A stretch of DNA of 53,396 bases from positions 1-53,396 of the forward strand of contig JAPOOG010000096.1 of assembly GCA_026713545.1 (NCBI GenBank). Direction: 5' to 3'. The position numbers and the translations under genes are program-made. Under the pieces are notes generated by a model. It made no database searches, was not told the origin of the DNA, and saw only the letters and a program-made list of their open reading frames with translations. Positions 1 through 9,667 of the stretch are shown piece after piece (position 1 is the first letter of the stretch; each line of letters opens with the position of its first letter). This stretch comes from Bryobacterales bacterium. Its GTDB lineage: Bacteria > Acidobacteriota > Terriglobia > Bryobacterales > UBA6623.

Positions 1-123
1 GAAGTCGAGCGGCTCTTCCGTCGGCTCAAGGGCTTCCGGCGCATCTTCTCGCGGTTCGATAAACTCGATGTGATGTTCCTCGCTTTCCTTCACTTCGCTC
101 TGATTGTCGAGGCCTTGCGTTAG
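1..123 (+). CDS. IS5-family transposase, C-terminal end (cut by window edge)
   Basis: Frame 1 is open from the first base to a TAG at 121-123 and encodes 40 residues. It contains VERLFRRLKGFRRI, then SRFDKLDVMFLAFLHFALI, the usual tail of IS5-family DDE transposases, where the VERLFxRLK stretch carries the last acidic catalytic residue. The start and most of the protein lie outside the window, so intactness cannot be judged. It was recognised by motif only. Confidence 0.75.
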   Translation, partial: EVERLFRRLKGFRRIFSRFDKLDVMFLAFLHFALIVEALR

Positions 124-138
124 TGTTAACAGGACCTA
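124..138. repeat. Probable right terminal inverted repeat of the IS5-type element
   Basis: Directly after the transposase stop comes TGTTAACAGGACCTA. Read backwards this is TAGGTCCTGTTAACA, the G-rich then TGTT-type end usual for IS5 relatives. The left end is outside the window, so the pairing and the target duplication (perhaps TA) cannot be checked. Confidence 0.45.
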
Positions 139-158
139 GTCAAGTCTCGAACGGCTTT

Positions 159-1322
159 TTATGAAATACGGTATTTTTCGACCGCATCCTCGTCCAGCGT
201 GATGCCGAGGCCGGGTTTGGCCGGCACCTCGTAGAAGCCTTCCCGCATCTCGAAGGGTTCGGCGACGAAGTCATCCTCGAGCATGTGCGTGACGCTGATG
301 GTGTACTCGATGCCCGGGAACGCCGCGGCTTGATGCGCCTGGAAAACCTGATTGATGCCGCAACGCGTGCTGTGCTCGACCCAAAGGGGAATCCCGGTCA
401 CCTCGGCCATCAGCGCGCGCTGCACCAGCGTCCGTCCCATCGGGAAACCGACGACGATCGCGTCCAGCAAACCTTCGCGAATATAGGGCATCGGGTCTGG
501 AGGCATGTGCTCCGTCACGTCGAGCCCCACCTTCCCCTTCAGTTGGCGGTACCCCTCCAGCAGCTCGCGGCGGATCGGCGACTCGATGGCGAAGTAGTTG
601 TGCAGCTTCTTCAAACGCTCCGTAATGTGGAGCGTCCGCCCCACCGATCCCCACCAGGCGTTGGCGTCCACCCAGACGCGGAAGTCATTCGAGACGGCGC
701 CGCAAATCGCCTCCGCCTGCTCGATCGGATCTTCCCACGGGCGAGCTTTGACCTTGTGGACCCTATAGCCGCGGCTCTCCGCAAGTTTCGCTTCCGAGGC
801 CATCAGCTCGGGCTTGAAGCACTGGCTCCACCAGGTCTGGATGATCCGCTTCTTCGGGTTGCCCGCGAACAGCCGGGATACCGGCAGCTCCAGCGCCTGC
901 CCGACAATGTCGCACACCGGAACCAGCAGGCCCCGAATCGAGTCGACGAACAGATATTCCCAGGGTGAGCGCCCGACCATCTTGCCGGCGAGGGCCTTCG
1001 TCCCCGCCGGGCTCAGCATCGAGTCGCCGATGCCGACGAGCCCCGAATCCGTCTTCAGCTTGACGAGGACGGGCTCGTGGTGCGTCTGGAAGCGGTTCTG
1101 GAGAAACCAACTGCGCTGCCACGCCTCACGGACGCGGATATCCATCGGCACCCGCAGCGGAACGACCTCGTAGCCGCTGATCCGGATGGACGCGGCATCC
1201 CGCGGGGCCGCCGTCAGCAGTCCGGCCGCCGAAGCCGCCACGCCGCCCGTTCCCAGCGACTGAAGAAGTTCCCTACGGTTCGGAATCGTCAACGCCGTCC
1301 TGTTTCTTTCGTCATTACGCAC
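159..1322 (-). CDS. Tat-exported enolase-superfamily protein (mandelate racemase/muconate lactonizing type), copy 1
   Basis: A 387-residue protein. The N-terminus has a basic region and the hydrophobic run GTGGVAASAAGLLTAAP, resembling a Tat-type signal (NRRELLQSLG rather than a strict twin-arginine). The barrel carries enolase-superfamily residues: K190-V-K192 on strand 2, metal ligands D219 (WVDAN) and E247 (FAIESP), E271 followed by H272, and E316-H317 near the end. The family abstracts a proton alpha to a carboxylate, usually on sugar acids; the substrate cannot be read here. It is closely similar to the protein at 3073-4239 in sequence, length and strand, so the two are recent paralogues. 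Export is unusual for this mostly cytoplasmic superfamily. Confidence 0.85.
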   Translation of the reverse strand: MRNDERNRTALTIPNRRELLQSLGTGGVAASAAGLLTAAPRDAASIRISGYEVVPLRVPMDIRVREAWQRSWFLQNRFQTHHEPVLVKLKTDSGLVGIGDSMLSPAGTKALAGKMVGRSPWEYLFVDSIRGLLVPVCDIVGQALELPVSRLFAGNPKKRIIQTWWSQCFKPELMASEAKLAESRGYRVHKVKARPWEDPIEQAEAICGAVSNDFRVWVDANAWWGSVGRTLHITERLKKLHNYFAIESPIRRELLEGYRQLKGKVGLDVTEHMPPDPMPYIREGLLDAIVVGFPMGRTLVQRALMAEVTGIPLWVEHSTRCGINQVFQAHQAAAFPGIEYTISVTHMLEDDFVAEPFEMREGFYEVPAKPGLGITLDEDAVEKYRIS

Positions 1323-1360
1323 TTAACAAGCTGATTGATGTCGATCACACGACAGGAAAG

Positions 1361-1379
1361 CACACGAATCACGGCCTTT
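1361..1379 (-). repeat. R1 dispersed repeat, copy a (short)
   Basis: CACACGAATCACGGCCTTT, the reverse complement of the R1 core AAAGGCCGTGATTCGTG. It lies about 40 bases upstream of the first enolase-superfamily gene. Other copies are near 3053, 4358, 10170, 10204, 42527, 42742 and 49664, all between genes or at gene edges. Confidence 0.7.
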
Positions 1380-1398
1380 CCGACTCACAGCTTTGAGG

Positions 1399-1572
1399 CT
1401 AGCTGTGAGTCTGGAGCCGCGTAGTCGCCTCCCGAGCCAATTGTTCCGCCCGCGCAACAGCGCCCTGGGTCTCTTGTCGGTAATGGTGCAGCGCTTCCTC
1501 TTGTCCTTGCCCTTCAAGCACCGTGGCCACGTTGAAATGAGCGACAGCGTTCTGATAGCCCGCGTGCTTAGC
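1399..1572 (-). pseudogene. Decayed C-terminal copy of the TPR gene at 10230-11927
   Basis: On the minus strand, one frame reads AVAHFNVATVLEGQGQEEAL, then HHYRQETQGAVARAEQLARE, then ATTRLQTHS and stop. This matches the last 50 or so residues of the membrane-TPR protein (AVAHFNLAAVLEGQGHAEQALHHYQQATQ...LRLQTQR, stop). The similarity continues past the stop (GCTTTGAGGCTAGC in both places) and into an R1 repeat. Upstream it dissolves at the end of the winged-helix gene. There is no start codon and no membrane part, so it is a duplicated fragment, not a working gene. Confidence 0.8.
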
Positions 1573-1577
1573 GGAAA

Positions 1578-2018
1578 CTAAAATGGGACATCCTCTTCTG
1601 AGATCCCCATCGATTCAAGCTCGACCAGCCCGAACGTGTTGGGGGCAGGCCGAGTGAATATCTCGTTTTTGCGAACATAGGCCGCCAATGCACCGCTGAC
1701 ACTGAGCCGGTTCTGACGGGAGACTTCTTTGCCCATCACCCCCAAGAGGTCGTCAATGTGCAGGGCTTCACCACGCTTGAGGATCGCGGCTCTGGCCAGG
1801 GCCGCGTTGCCACTTGGGCGAAGCACTGCGTCGGCGCCGCCAGTATTGACCCCGTCACGCGGCAGGACCTTAAGCGCGTCTTCGAGGGCTGTAATATAGA
1901 TCTCCGCCTCCCGCTCCTTAGCCCTGAGATCGGCTAGCTCGCGGCGCTTTCTCTCGATCTTCTTTTCCAACTCTGATCGCGCACTCACTTTCGTCTCCTG
2001 TTCTCCCAAGAATAGCAT
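1578..2018 (-). CDS. Small coiled-coil protein with HARE-type winged helix
   Basis: 146 residues from an ATG at 2018 (an in-frame ATG lies 45 bases upstream at 2063, but its extra residues look non-native). Residues of about 10-60 are highly charged and heptad-like (ARSELEKKIERKRRELADLR), a coiled coil. The second half, from LKRGEALHIDDLLGVMGKEV to NTFGLVE, resembles the HARE-HTH winged helix found in chromatin, RNA-polymerase and restriction-linked proteins. It is divergent from dinD, with 134 bases shared between them. A DNA-binding accessory protein is inferred; no partner can be named. Confidence 0.6.
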   Translation of the reverse strand: MLFLGEQETKVSARSELEKKIERKRRELADLRAKEREAEIYITALEDALKVLPRDGVNTGGADAVLRPSGNAALARAAILKRGEALHIDDLLGVMGKEVSRQNRLSVSGALAAYVRKNEIFTRPAPNTFGLVELESMGISEEDVPF

Positions 2019-2152
2019 CTTGATGTAACTGAAGCAAGTTGATGCAAGAGCACCGAGAAGCACTTGCGCAATATGACTGCTAGAATAACTTCCATAGCGA
2101 TAGGCGAAGCCGTTCAGGCCCGCCCTGCCGTGAAGTCGCAGGTGGTCAGCAA

Positions 2153-2975
2153 GTGCCTAATTATCAAAAGTTTGTCGAAGATCTTGAAAGCGTCAAGCAG
2201 CTCTCCCCGAAGGGCACTGAATTCTGGTGGGGGCGCGATGTAGTCCGTTTCCTGAACTACAAGTCCTGGGAAAACTTCGATGCGACCGTCCAGAGAGCAG
2301 TAACCGCATGTGAGAACTCCGGGCAGCCCCCGTTGAACCATTTCCATGCCGTCATGAAAATGGTCGATATCGGAAGCGGTGCTAAGCGTGAGAGGGCAGA
2401 CTGGGCGCTAACGCGGTATGCATGCTATTTGATCGCCATGAATGGCGACACCTCCAAGCCAGAAGTTGCCCATGCTCAAACCTACTTCGCCGTTCAAACT
2501 CGTAAACAGGAGTTGAGACAAGAGCTGGAAGGCGCGCGCCAGAGACTCGAACTTCGAGGTCGCATGACCGAAGCAAACAAAGAGCTTGCCGGGGCAGCGA
2601 AAGATTCTGGTGTTAAGAAGTTCCCTGCCTTCCAGAGCGCAGGCTACAAGGGGCTCTACGGCGGTCTCACTATGAGCGAGATCAAGCAGACGAAGGGCTT
2701 GGGCCTGCGAGAGAATGTTCTCGACCGTATGGGCAGCAGCGAACTCGCTGCAAACTACTTCAGGGCAACACAGGCCAAAGACAAGCTGGAGCGGGAACAA
2801 GTTCAAGGCGACCACCAAGGCTCAGCAGACCCATCACGACGTAGGCAAAACTGTCCGGGCCACGATCAAAGACCTGGGTGGAACCATGCCAGAGGATCTC
2901 CTTGCAGAGCCCCCCATCAAAGAGATTCAGTCGAAGGTCAACCAGTTGGAAAGGCTGCTTCCGGAGAAGAACTAG
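2153..2975 (+). pseudogene. dinD: DinD-family protein with one frameshift
   Basis: From a GTG at 2153 the frame follows DNA-damage-inducible protein D: CENSGQPPLNHF, SRYACYL-like TRYACYLIAMNGD, QTYFAVQTRKQE, AGYKGLYGGL, MGSSELAANYFRATQ. Near 2800-2810 the match moves to the next frame (KATTKAQQTHHDVGKTVRAT, LGGTMPEDL) and ends at TAG 2973-2975. The joined length of about 273 residues equals E. coli DinD. A single-base indel, in the genome or from sequencing, explains the break; without it the frame runs on to 3034 with unrelated residues. E. coli dinD is LexA-controlled; no convincing LexA box was seen here. Its biochemical role is poorly known. Confidence 0.85.
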
Positions 2976-3052
2976 CTGGTCTTTCTCGGACACCCGCCAG
3001 CCGCTCTACCCGCGTGGCGACGCGAAGTGTGTGATAAGGCCGTCAGGCCGAG

Positions 3053-3072
3053 ACACGAATCACGGCTTTTTT
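3053..3072 (-). repeat. R1 dispersed repeat, copy b (short)
   Basis: ACACGAATCACGGCTTTTTT. It touches the stop codon of the second enolase-superfamily gene, which begins at 3073. A similar but weaker stretch (CTCGAACGGCTTTTTATG, about 144-161) sits at the same place beside the first paralogue, so the 3' flank was probably copied with the gene. Confidence 0.65.
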
Positions 3073-4239
3073 CTATCCGCGGCGGTATCTTTCCACGGCG
3101 TCGTCGTCGAAGTGCACGCCTAGGCCCGCCTTCGTCGGGACTTCGTAGCGGCCGTCCTGCATCTCGAAGGGCTCGCGCATCAAGTCGTCCTGGATCACGT
3201 GGGTGATGCTGATCGCGTATTCGATCCCCGGAAAAGCCGCGGTCTGATGCGCCTGGAACACCTGAGCGACGCCGGTGATGATGCTGTGCTCGATCCAGAG
3301 CGGGACGCCGGTCACCTCCGCCGTCAAGGCGCGCTTCATCGTCGTCCTGCCGATCGGGCCGCCCACGACAAGAGCGTCCAGCAGGCCCTCGCGGATGAAG
3401 GGCATCGGGTCTGAGGGCAAATGCTCGGCGACTTTCATGGGCAGGCGCCCCTTGATCTGCCGGTAATGTTCGATGCTCGCCCGGTGACAAGGCGACTCGA
3501 TCGCGAAGTACTGCTGGAAAGTGTTCAGCCGGTTCGTCATCTCGACGGCGCGGCCCACCGACCCCAGAGTCCAGTTCGCATCCGCCCAGATGCTGAAGTC
3601 CGGGGGGACGACCGCGGTGATCGCTTCGGCCTGCTCGATCGGGTCCTCGAACGGCCGCACCTTCACCTTGTGAACCCGGTACCCCAGATCCGCGCCCAGC
3701 TTCGCCTCCGAGGCCATCACGTCCGGAGGCAAGCATTGGCTCCACCAGGTCTGAACGATGCGCTTCCTGGGACTGGTCCCGAAGAGCCGCGAGACGGGCA
3801 GGCCCGCCGCTTGGCCGAGCAGGTCGTACACCGCCATCAGCACGCCGCCCAGGCTGTCATCCAACAGGAACTCCCAAGGCGAACGCCCCACGAGCCGTTT
3901 GCAGACCGCCTCCGCACGGGGCACGCTGCCCAAGGAATCCTCGACGTTCAGCAAAGCGTCGCCTACGCCCTCCAACCCTTCGTCGGTATAGAGCTTCACC
4001 AACGTCGAATCGTAGTAGTCGCGGAAGATGCCCTGCTTCCGATAGGCCGCCGCGAACACGTCATGAATCCGCTCGTGCATCGGCACCCGCACCGGGACGA
4101 TTTCGTAACGGGTGATGCGTTGCGCCGATCCCGAAGCCGGTGTCGCCGCCAGGGCCTGCCCCAGCGCCGCCCTCACGGACGCCAGTCCGCTGATGGAAGC
4201 CAATGCCCGCAGCGCGTCGCGTCGAGTGAACCTTCTCAT
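3073..4239 (-). CDS. Tat-exported enolase-superfamily protein, copy 2
   Basis: 388 residues. The N-terminus MRRFTRRDALRALASISGLA has basic residues followed by a hydrophobic stretch, a Tat-like signal. Barrel residues match copy 1: K191-V-K193 (HKVKVRPFEDP), D220 (WADAN), E248 (FAIESP), E272-H273 and E317-H318. Both copies share VQTWWSQC-type, PHxPxDPMP and QVFQAHQxAAFPGIEY segments, so they are tandem paralogues now separated by 1.75 kb that holds the winged-helix gene, dinD and a TPR fragment. The likely reaction is dehydration or racemisation of an acid outside the cytoplasm; the substrate is unknown. Confidence 0.85.
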   Translation of the reverse strand: MRRFTRRDALRALASISGLASVRAALGQALAATPASGSAQRITRYEIVPVRVPMHERIHDVFAAAYRKQGIFRDYYDSTLVKLYTDEGLEGVGDALLNVEDSLGSVPRAEAVCKRLVGRSPWEFLLDDSLGGVLMAVYDLLGQAAGLPVSRLFGTSPRKRIVQTWWSQCLPPDVMASEAKLGADLGYRVHKVKVRPFEDPIEQAEAITAVVPPDFSIWADANWTLGSVGRAVEMTNRLNTFQQYFAIESPCHRASIEHYRQIKGRLPMKVAEHLPSDPMPFIREGLLDALVVGGPIGRTTMKRALTAEVTGVPLWIEHSIITGVAQVFQAHQTAAFPGIEYAISITHVIQDDLMREPFEMQDGRYEVPTKAGLGVHFDDDAVERYRRG

Positions 4240-4357
4240 GGTCTAAAAGAATGACGGCTCTCTGCCGCACTGTCAATCAGCGAGACGATCGCAGTCATTA
4301 GAGCCCGGCAAGTTCAGGCAACCACGCAGAGCATCCGCCCGCGCCAAGCGTCAGGAG

Positions 4358-4374
4358 ACACGAATCACGGCCTT
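4358..4374 (-). repeat. R1 dispersed repeat, copy c (short)
   Basis: ACACGAATCACGGCCTT, about 120 bases upstream of the second enolase-superfamily gene and 90 upstream of the divergent cytochrome gene. Confidence 0.65.
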
Positions 4375-4462
4375 CATGAATTCGCTTACCATAGCGTTAG
4401 CGCAGCGAGGAAAGCCGGGTGGCTGCCGGCCGGCGGCGCTTCCGCCGTGCGCGCAACTCGAC

Positions 4463-7400
4463 ATGACCCCGATGAACCGCTGGACCCGACTGCGGGTCGG
4501 TTGTGCTTTCGCCGCCGCGCTGGCGTGGGTGATCGCGTGGGCGTTTCGAGCCGAGCCGGTCCGGGCGGCGGAGGCCAGTCCAAGCGCGCTCAAGACTTCG
4601 TTCGAACAGCACATGGAGCCGTTCTTGAAGAAGAACTGCTACCTGTGCCACAACACCGACACCGCTGTCTCGGGAGTCCGGCTCGACCAGCTTGACGGAT
4701 CGTTCGAGGAGCGGCGCCTCCGTTTGTGGGAGCTGATTCGAAAGCAGATCGGCAACAAGGTCATGCCGCCCGAGGGCGCGCGGCAACCAGACGGCCCCGA
4801 ACGGCAGGCGGCGCTGGACTGGATCATCGGGGCGCTGGATGTTGCTCGCTCGCGTCCAACGCCAAAGAACGGCAACGCGCGGCGCCTTACGGTGCCGCAA
4901 TACCGCAATACCCTGCGCGAGCTGCTGCTGCTGGACGATGACGTGACGGACACGCTCCCTCCCGACGCCGTCTCCGAGGATGGCTTCGTGAACAGCGCGG
5001 AGACACTGGATTTTTCGCCGTTGCAGATGGAGGCGTACCTCGAGATCGCCGCGGATGCGTTGAGCCGATCGATCGTAGACCCCGACTCGAAGCCTTCGAT
5101 CCAGAACTTCCGCGTCGACCTGGGCAGGTCGATCAATCCCGACCCTCTCCCCGGCAAGCTCATTCTGGGAGCGAACAGCCACCTGCTGAACATCGAAGAC
5201 TACGTCGTGACCCAGCTCACGCCGAGCAAGCCGTTCGCTTTCGAGCCGTTCCGCATGCGGACCAGGTACCGCTTCATCGAAGGCTACCAGGGGAACGACA
5301 CGGTTCGCGGCTGGAGGGACTTCGACAGCATCTATCACGCGGTGTTCGCGGGCATGCGCGGCAGCCGCGGATATCCAAAGGGAAGCCCGTACAGCACCGT
5401 GCCCGAGGGTCTGCTGTTGCGGCCCGCGAAACCCACCGACGAGATCTTCCAAAGCGAGGGCACCTACGGGCCGAAGGCGAATTTCAAGATCTCGGTGCGG
5501 GAGCTTCCCGACTACGGACGCTATCGCGTGACCGTCACGGCCGCCAGGTACGACGACGGGCTTCTGCTCGACCCCGGCGAACCGGCCCGCGATCCCGGCT
5601 CCCCGGCGGCCCTCGTGATTCGCGACCCAGGCAGGCCGCAAACCGTGACGATCGACAAGGGCGGCCTCTTCCAGGTCGACCTCTACGAAGCGGAGCGGCG
5701 CAGTCCGCCGCGTCCCGCCGCCCCATCGCGACTCACCGAGGGGCTAGCCGGGCCGTGGCCGGGCGACGGCGGCGAGCACTGCCGCTTGGAAGGCGACGCC
5801 CGATACGTCGATTCCCCATTCGGAAAGGCCGTATCGCTCGACGGGGATGGAGACACGGCGGTGATCCCCCGCAGCGAAGCGATGGACGTGGGCGAAGGCG
5901 ACTTCACGGTTGCGGCCTGGCTCCACCCGAGACAGCTCCGGGGGGCCGGTATCGTCGCACTCGGAGCCCGCCAGTGGACGCATGGCTGGTACCTGGAAAC
6001 CATTGGCGGACAAGGGGCATTTCGGATCGAGACGACTCGCCCCGACAAGGAATCCAACGGCAGCGTGACCTCTCCGAAGGGCGTGATTCGCAAAGATGCC
6101 TGGCAGCATGTCGCGGCTGTCGTGAAGCGTGGGGAGGAGCAAACAAGGCTCTACGTCAACGGCTATCTAGTTGCCAGCGGAACGGTCGGCCCCGAGAACC
6201 TGGACAACCCGGGCATGGATCTCCATCTCGGGCAACTCCCGGGTGGAAATCATTTCCACGGCGAACTGGACGAAGTGCGTTTGTACCGGCGGGCCCTGGA
6301 TGAATCCGAGTTGCAAGCACTGGTGGAACCCGGGCGGGAGCTTGCCGAACCTCCCCCTGAGGAGCCTCAAGAGGTGACGCTGAAATTGGCTGAGCGGGAA
6401 TACTCGGCCAAGCTGGAGCAACCGGCATTCCTCGCCGTGAGGCTGGGCGCGGGGTCGCTGAAGGTCGAAACCACGCACACCGGCGTGAAGGGCTTGAGCC
6501 GGATCGTGCTGACTCCGCTTTCCGATGACCTCGAACTCTCACGGCGCTTCGTGGCCTTCGAGAAGCGCTTTCCGCGGCTCGGCGTGCACCTGGGGCTGCG
6601 CCGAGACTGCGGCAGCACCTTCGCTCCGGTCGGCGCCCCGCAAACGGTTCGCAGCGGCGAGCTCGCGCGCTACGTGTTCGAGGGCGCCATCCGCGACTAT
6701 CCCAGCCCCGACGTCGAGAAGGACAACGTCAATTATCTAGCGGGCATTCGCGAGATCGCGGTTCGCAGCGAATACACCGACGGCCGCGACATGCCGCGCC
6801 TGATTGTCCGGTCGGTGGAGTTCGAAGGGCCGCTGTACAAAAACTGGCCGCCCCGGCCGCATCGGAGCATCTTCATCGACTCGGACCGCAAGGCCGACTC
6901 TACGGGCTACGCGCGGGAGATCCTGAGCGCTTTCGCTACGAGGGCCTACCGCCGCCCGGTCACGGCCTCCGAAAAAGCGACTCTCATGGCGGTGTTCAGG
7001 CAATCGCTCGACGCCGGACGTGGTTTCCGCGGGAGCATCGCGGACTCGTTGCAGGTTGTGCTGACATCGCCGCAATTCCTGTTTCTGGTCGAGAGGAGCG
7101 CCACGCCGGAACCGGAGCCGATCGAAGACCTCGAGCTGGCCTCGAAGCTCGCCTATTTTCTGTGGAACGGCCCTCCGGACCTCACGACGATGGAGCTTGC
7201 CGCCGGCGGCAAGCTCCGGAACCGGCTGGATGGCGAGGCCGATCGGATGATACGGGATGCGCGATTCTCCCGATTTGTCCGGGAGTTCGTCTCCCAGTGG
7301 CTCAGCCTGGACAAGTTCGATGTGCTCGAGCCGGACAGCGAGATGTTCCCGAAGCTCACGCGCGACACGCGGGCGCAGTTAAGGAAGGAGCCGGCCGAAT

Positions 7401-8107
7401 TCATTGAATACCTGTTTCGGAACAACCTGCCGGTGCGCCACCTGGTCGATTCCGACATCCTGATGGCGAACGAGGTTGTCGCCGGCTACTACGGCCTGGG
7501 CGGCCAGACCGACAGCGGGTTCGAGTTCGTCCCCATCCGCCATCGCCGTATCGAACTCGGCGGCGTGCTGACGCAAGCGGCGATCATGGCGGGACTGTCG
7601 GACGGCCGCGAATCGAACCCCGTCAAGCGCGGGGCGTGGCTGGCGAGGAAGATCATCGCCGAGCCGCCCGACCCTCCGCCTCCCAATATCCCGGACCTGG
7701 CCGAGGACACCGAGGGGTTGCCGCTGCGCGAGCGGCTCGCCCGGCATCGGGACCAGCCCGGTTGCGCCCAGTGCCATGCCAAGATCGATCCCTGGGGAGT
7801 GCCGTTCGAAGAGCTCGACGCGGGCGGGCGGCTTAAGGCGTCGAGCGTGGACGCGCGGTCCACCCTGCCCGACGGCACGGAAGTAACGGGCGTGAACGAT
7901 CTGAAGCGGTATCTCAGCCAGGACCGGATCGACCAGGTGGCGTTCAGCGTCCTGAAGCATCTCGCGACCTACGCGAACGGTCGAAGCCTCTCGTACAATG
8001 AGCTAAACTATCTCAAGCAGGACGGAGCAAAGCTGAGGCCGGACGGCTACCGGATGCAGGACATGATCCGGTATGTCGTCAGCAACAAGCTTTTCCTCGA
8101 GAAATAG
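4463..8107 (+). CDS. Large secreted DUF1587/1592/1588/1585 cytochrome-type protein with inserted LamG domain
   Basis: 1214 residues from the ATG at 4463 (also possible at 4472); upstream in-frame codons look non-coding. After a signal segment, heme motif C59-Y-L-C62-H63 starts a planctomycete-type cytochrome c domain. DUF1587 follows at about 137-200, a concanavalin/LamG-like domain at about 428-622 ([32 protein letters not shown]), then DUF1595 at about 816-880, DUF1592 at 890-1012, DUF1588 at 1029-1125 with a second CxxCH (C1101, C1104, H1105), and DUF1585 at the end. The DUF1552 partner follows within 31 bases. The family is large in Planctomycetes and Acidobacteria and thought to be periplasmic; its reaction is not established. 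The LamG insert suggests glycan or surface binding. Confidence 0.9.
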   Translation: MTPMNRWTRLRVGCAFAAALAWVIAWAFRAEPVRAAEASPSALKTSFEQHMEPFLKKNCYLCHNTDTAVSGVRLDQLDGSFEERRLRLWELIRKQIGNKVMPPEGARQPDGPERQAALDWIIGALDVARSRPTPKNGNARRLTVPQYRNTLRELLLLDDDVTDTLPPDAVSEDGFVNSAETLDFSPLQMEAYLEIAADALSRSIVDPDSKPSIQNFRVDLGRSINPDPLPGKLILGANSHLLNIEDYVVTQLTPSKPFAFEPFRMRTRYRFIEGYQGNDTVRGWRDFDSIYHAVFAGMRGSRGYPKGSPYSTVPEGLLLRPAKPTDEIFQSEGTYGPKANFKISVRELPDYGRYRVTVTAARYDDGLLLDPGEPARDPGSPAALVIRDPGRPQTVTIDKGGLFQVDLYEAERRSPPRPAAPSRLTEGLAGPWPGDGGEHCRLEGDARYVDSPFGKAVSLDGDGDTAVIPRSEAMDVGEGDFTVAAWLHPRQLRGAGIVALGARQWTHGWYLETIGGQGAFRIETTRPDKESNGSVTSPKGVIRKDAWQHVAAVVKRGEEQTRLYVNGYLVASGTVGPENLDNPGMDLHLGQLPGGNHFHGELDEVRLYRRALDESELQALVEPGRELAEPPPEEPQEVTLKLAEREYSAKLEQPAFLAVRLGAGSLKVETTHTGVKGLSRIVLTPLSDDLELSRRFVAFEKRFPRLGVHLGLRRDCGSTFAPVGAPQTVRSGELARYVFEGAIRDYPSPDVEKDNVNYLAGIREIAVRSEYTDGRDMPRLIVRSVEFEGPLYKNWPPRPHRSIFIDSDRKADSTGYAREILSAFATRAYRRPVTASEKATLMAVFRQSLDAGRGFRGSIADSLQVVLTSPQFLFLVERSATPEPEPIEDLELASKLAYFLWNGPPDLTTMELAAGGKLRNRLDGEADRMIRDARFSRFVREFVSQWLSLDKFDVLEPDSEMFPKLTRDTRAQLRKEPAEFIEYLFRNNLPVRHLVDSDILMANEVVAGYYGLGGQTDSGFEFVPIRHRRIELGGVLTQAAIMAGLSDGRESNPVKRGAWLARKIIAEPPDPPPPNIPDLAEDTEGLPLRERLARHRDQPGCAQCHAKIDPWGVPFEELDAGGRLKASSVDARSTLPDGTEVTGVNDLKRYLSQDRIDQVAFSVLKHLATYANGRSLSYNELNYLKQDGAKLRPDGYRMQDMIRYVVSNKLFLEK

Positions 8108-8138
8108 AAGCGAGCAAACGCTGACAGCGGAGAAACCG

Positions 8139-9479
8139 ATGAGCAACTCATGGAAGATCGACCGGCGTGCTTTCCTGCAGGGGGCGGGAGGCGCCGCGCT
8201 GGCGCTGCCGGTGCTCGACGCCATGGGCGCCGAGGTGATCGAGCCGCCGCCGTGCCGTTTCTGCGCGCTGTACACGGCGAACGGCATGTCGCTGCCGAAA
8301 GCGGAGAACGGCCTCGATGAATGGAGTTGGTTTCCCACCGCCGAGCGCGAAGGGGAGTTCGTTTTCGGGCGGTCCACCGAACCGCTGAGCCCCTTCCGCA
8401 AGCAGCTCAGCTTCATGGGCGGGCTGTATCACCCCAGCGGTCCGAAGGCGGACCCGCACACCTGCTCCGACATGTGGCTCACGGGAGCTCCTCTGCACAA
8501 CCCGAAACCGGGAACCTACAACACGGTCGCGCTCGACCAGGTCGTCGCCCTGCACACCAAACAATACTGCCGGCAGCCGTCGCTGGTGCTGTCGATCGAT
8601 GCCGGGACGGGCTTCCTTTCCCGGACGGGAACGATTTCCTACAACCTGGAAGGCAGGCCGATCCCGGCTGAGAACAACCCCCGCCGCGTGTTCGACCGGC
8701 TGTTCCGCGGCGACCGCGCGTCGCTCGAGTCGCAACGCGACAAGCTAAAAAGCCGAATCAAGCTGGTTGACGCGGTGTCGAAAAACGCCCGCTCGCTTGA
8801 CCGGCAGCTCGGCAAATCCGACCGGCAACGGATGGACCAGTACCTGACCTCTCTGAACGAAGTCGAGTCGAGGCTGATCGCGTCGGAACGCTGGATCGAC
8901 ATCCCGCTCAAGAAGCAGGACTATTCGCATCTGAATCTCGATGCCACGTCGGAGGGAGAGCCCGCCGACTACTACCGGACGATGTTCGACCTGATCGCGC
9001 TGGCGTTCGACGCGGACATCACCCGCTCGGTGTCTTTCATGCTCAACCGCGAGGACGGCATGGGCATCAGCGACACGTTTCCGCTCAAGCTCGGCCTGAC
9101 GAGCACTCACCACCAGCTCTCGCATGCGACCGACAAGGACGGGCAGTGGCAATTCGCCAAGTACGACCTGTTCCTGAGCCAGCAGTTGGCTCACTTCTTC
9201 GATCGGATGTCCGGCTACCAGGACCGCAACGGTAGCGTCCTCGACAACACGATCGTGCTGTTCGGAAGCGGTGCAAGCACAACGCACTACCCCCGGAACC
9301 TGCCGACGCTGGTCGCGGGCGGCGCCAACATGGGCCTGCAGCACGGAACCTACTGGCGTAACGACGAGACGCGGATGTCCAACATGTACCTGAGCATCCT
9401 GCGATCCCTCGGCATCGAGCAGGAACGTTTCGCCGACAGCAGCGGCACGCTGAGCGATTCGATCTTCAGCCGCGCCTAG
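8139..9479 (+). CDS. DUF1552 secreted protein, partner of the DUF1592 cytochrome
   Basis: 446 residues from the ATG at 8139, which has GGAG six bases upstream; a longer in-frame start at 8073 would overlap the previous gene and is rejected. The N-terminus [23 protein letters not shown] is a Tat signal. The body has DUF1552 landmarks: [21 protein letters not shown]-like [36 protein letters not shown], and a C-terminal [20 protein letters not shown]1552 proteins are related to the alkaline-phosphatase/sulfatase-like DUF1501 group and almost always follow a DUF1592 gene. The pair is likely one operon acting in the periplasm. Confidence 0.9.
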   Translation: MSNSWKIDRRAFLQGAGGAALALPVLDAMGAEVIEPPPCRFCALYTANGMSLPKAENGLDEWSWFPTAEREGEFVFGRSTEPLSPFRKQLSFMGGLYHPSGPKADPHTCSDMWLTGAPLHNPKPGTYNTVALDQVVALHTKQYCRQPSLVLSIDAGTGFLSRTGTISYNLEGRPIPAENNPRRVFDRLFRGDRASLESQRDKLKSRIKLVDAVSKNARSLDRQLGKSDRQRMDQYLTSLNEVESRLIASERWIDIPLKKQDYSHLNLDATSEGEPADYYRTMFDLIALAFDADITRSVSFMLNREDGMGISDTFPLKLGLTSTHHQLSHATDKDGQWQFAKYDLFLSQQLAHFFDRMSGYQDRNGSVLDNTIVLFGSGASTTHYPRNLPTLVAGGANMGLQHGTYWRNDETRMSNMYLSILRSLGIEQERFADSSGTLSDSIFSRA

Positions 9480-9508
9480 CCGGCGGGGCCGCGGCGCATT
9501 AGGCCACC

Positions 9509-9667
9509 GTGGAGAGCGGGAGAATCATACTCACCCCGAAGAGCATTGTCGACCGCGACATTGCCGAGGGTCTCGAAGGCTTCAAGAAGGGCCGTTCCAT
9601 CGGTCCGTTCGAAACCGCTGATGCCGCCGTCAATGCGCTTCGCCGGACGACCGGACACGAGGGATGA
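9509..9667 (+). CDS. Small antitoxin-like protein upstream of a RelE-type toxin
   Basis: 52 residues from GTG 9509 (an in-frame TAG at 9500-9502 limits the start). It reads IILTPKSIVDRDIAEGLEGF, then KKGRSIGPFETADAAVNALR. The GPFETADAAVNALR tail is the kind that lies next to RelE/ParE toxins and masks the toxin active site. Its stop overlaps the toxin start as ATGA, so the two are translationally coupled. The protein is short for an antitoxin and no DNA-binding fold is obvious. The function rests mainly on the pairing. Confidence 0.6.
   Translation: MESGRIILTPKSIVDRDIAEGLEGFKKGRSIGPFETADAAVNALRRTTGHEG

Noticed and set aside
4397..5641. Long minus-strand frame of 414 codons within the DUF1592 gene
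   Set aside because: It is antisense to a clear gene with domain matches, and its residues are the low-complexity text typical of GC-rich shadows.
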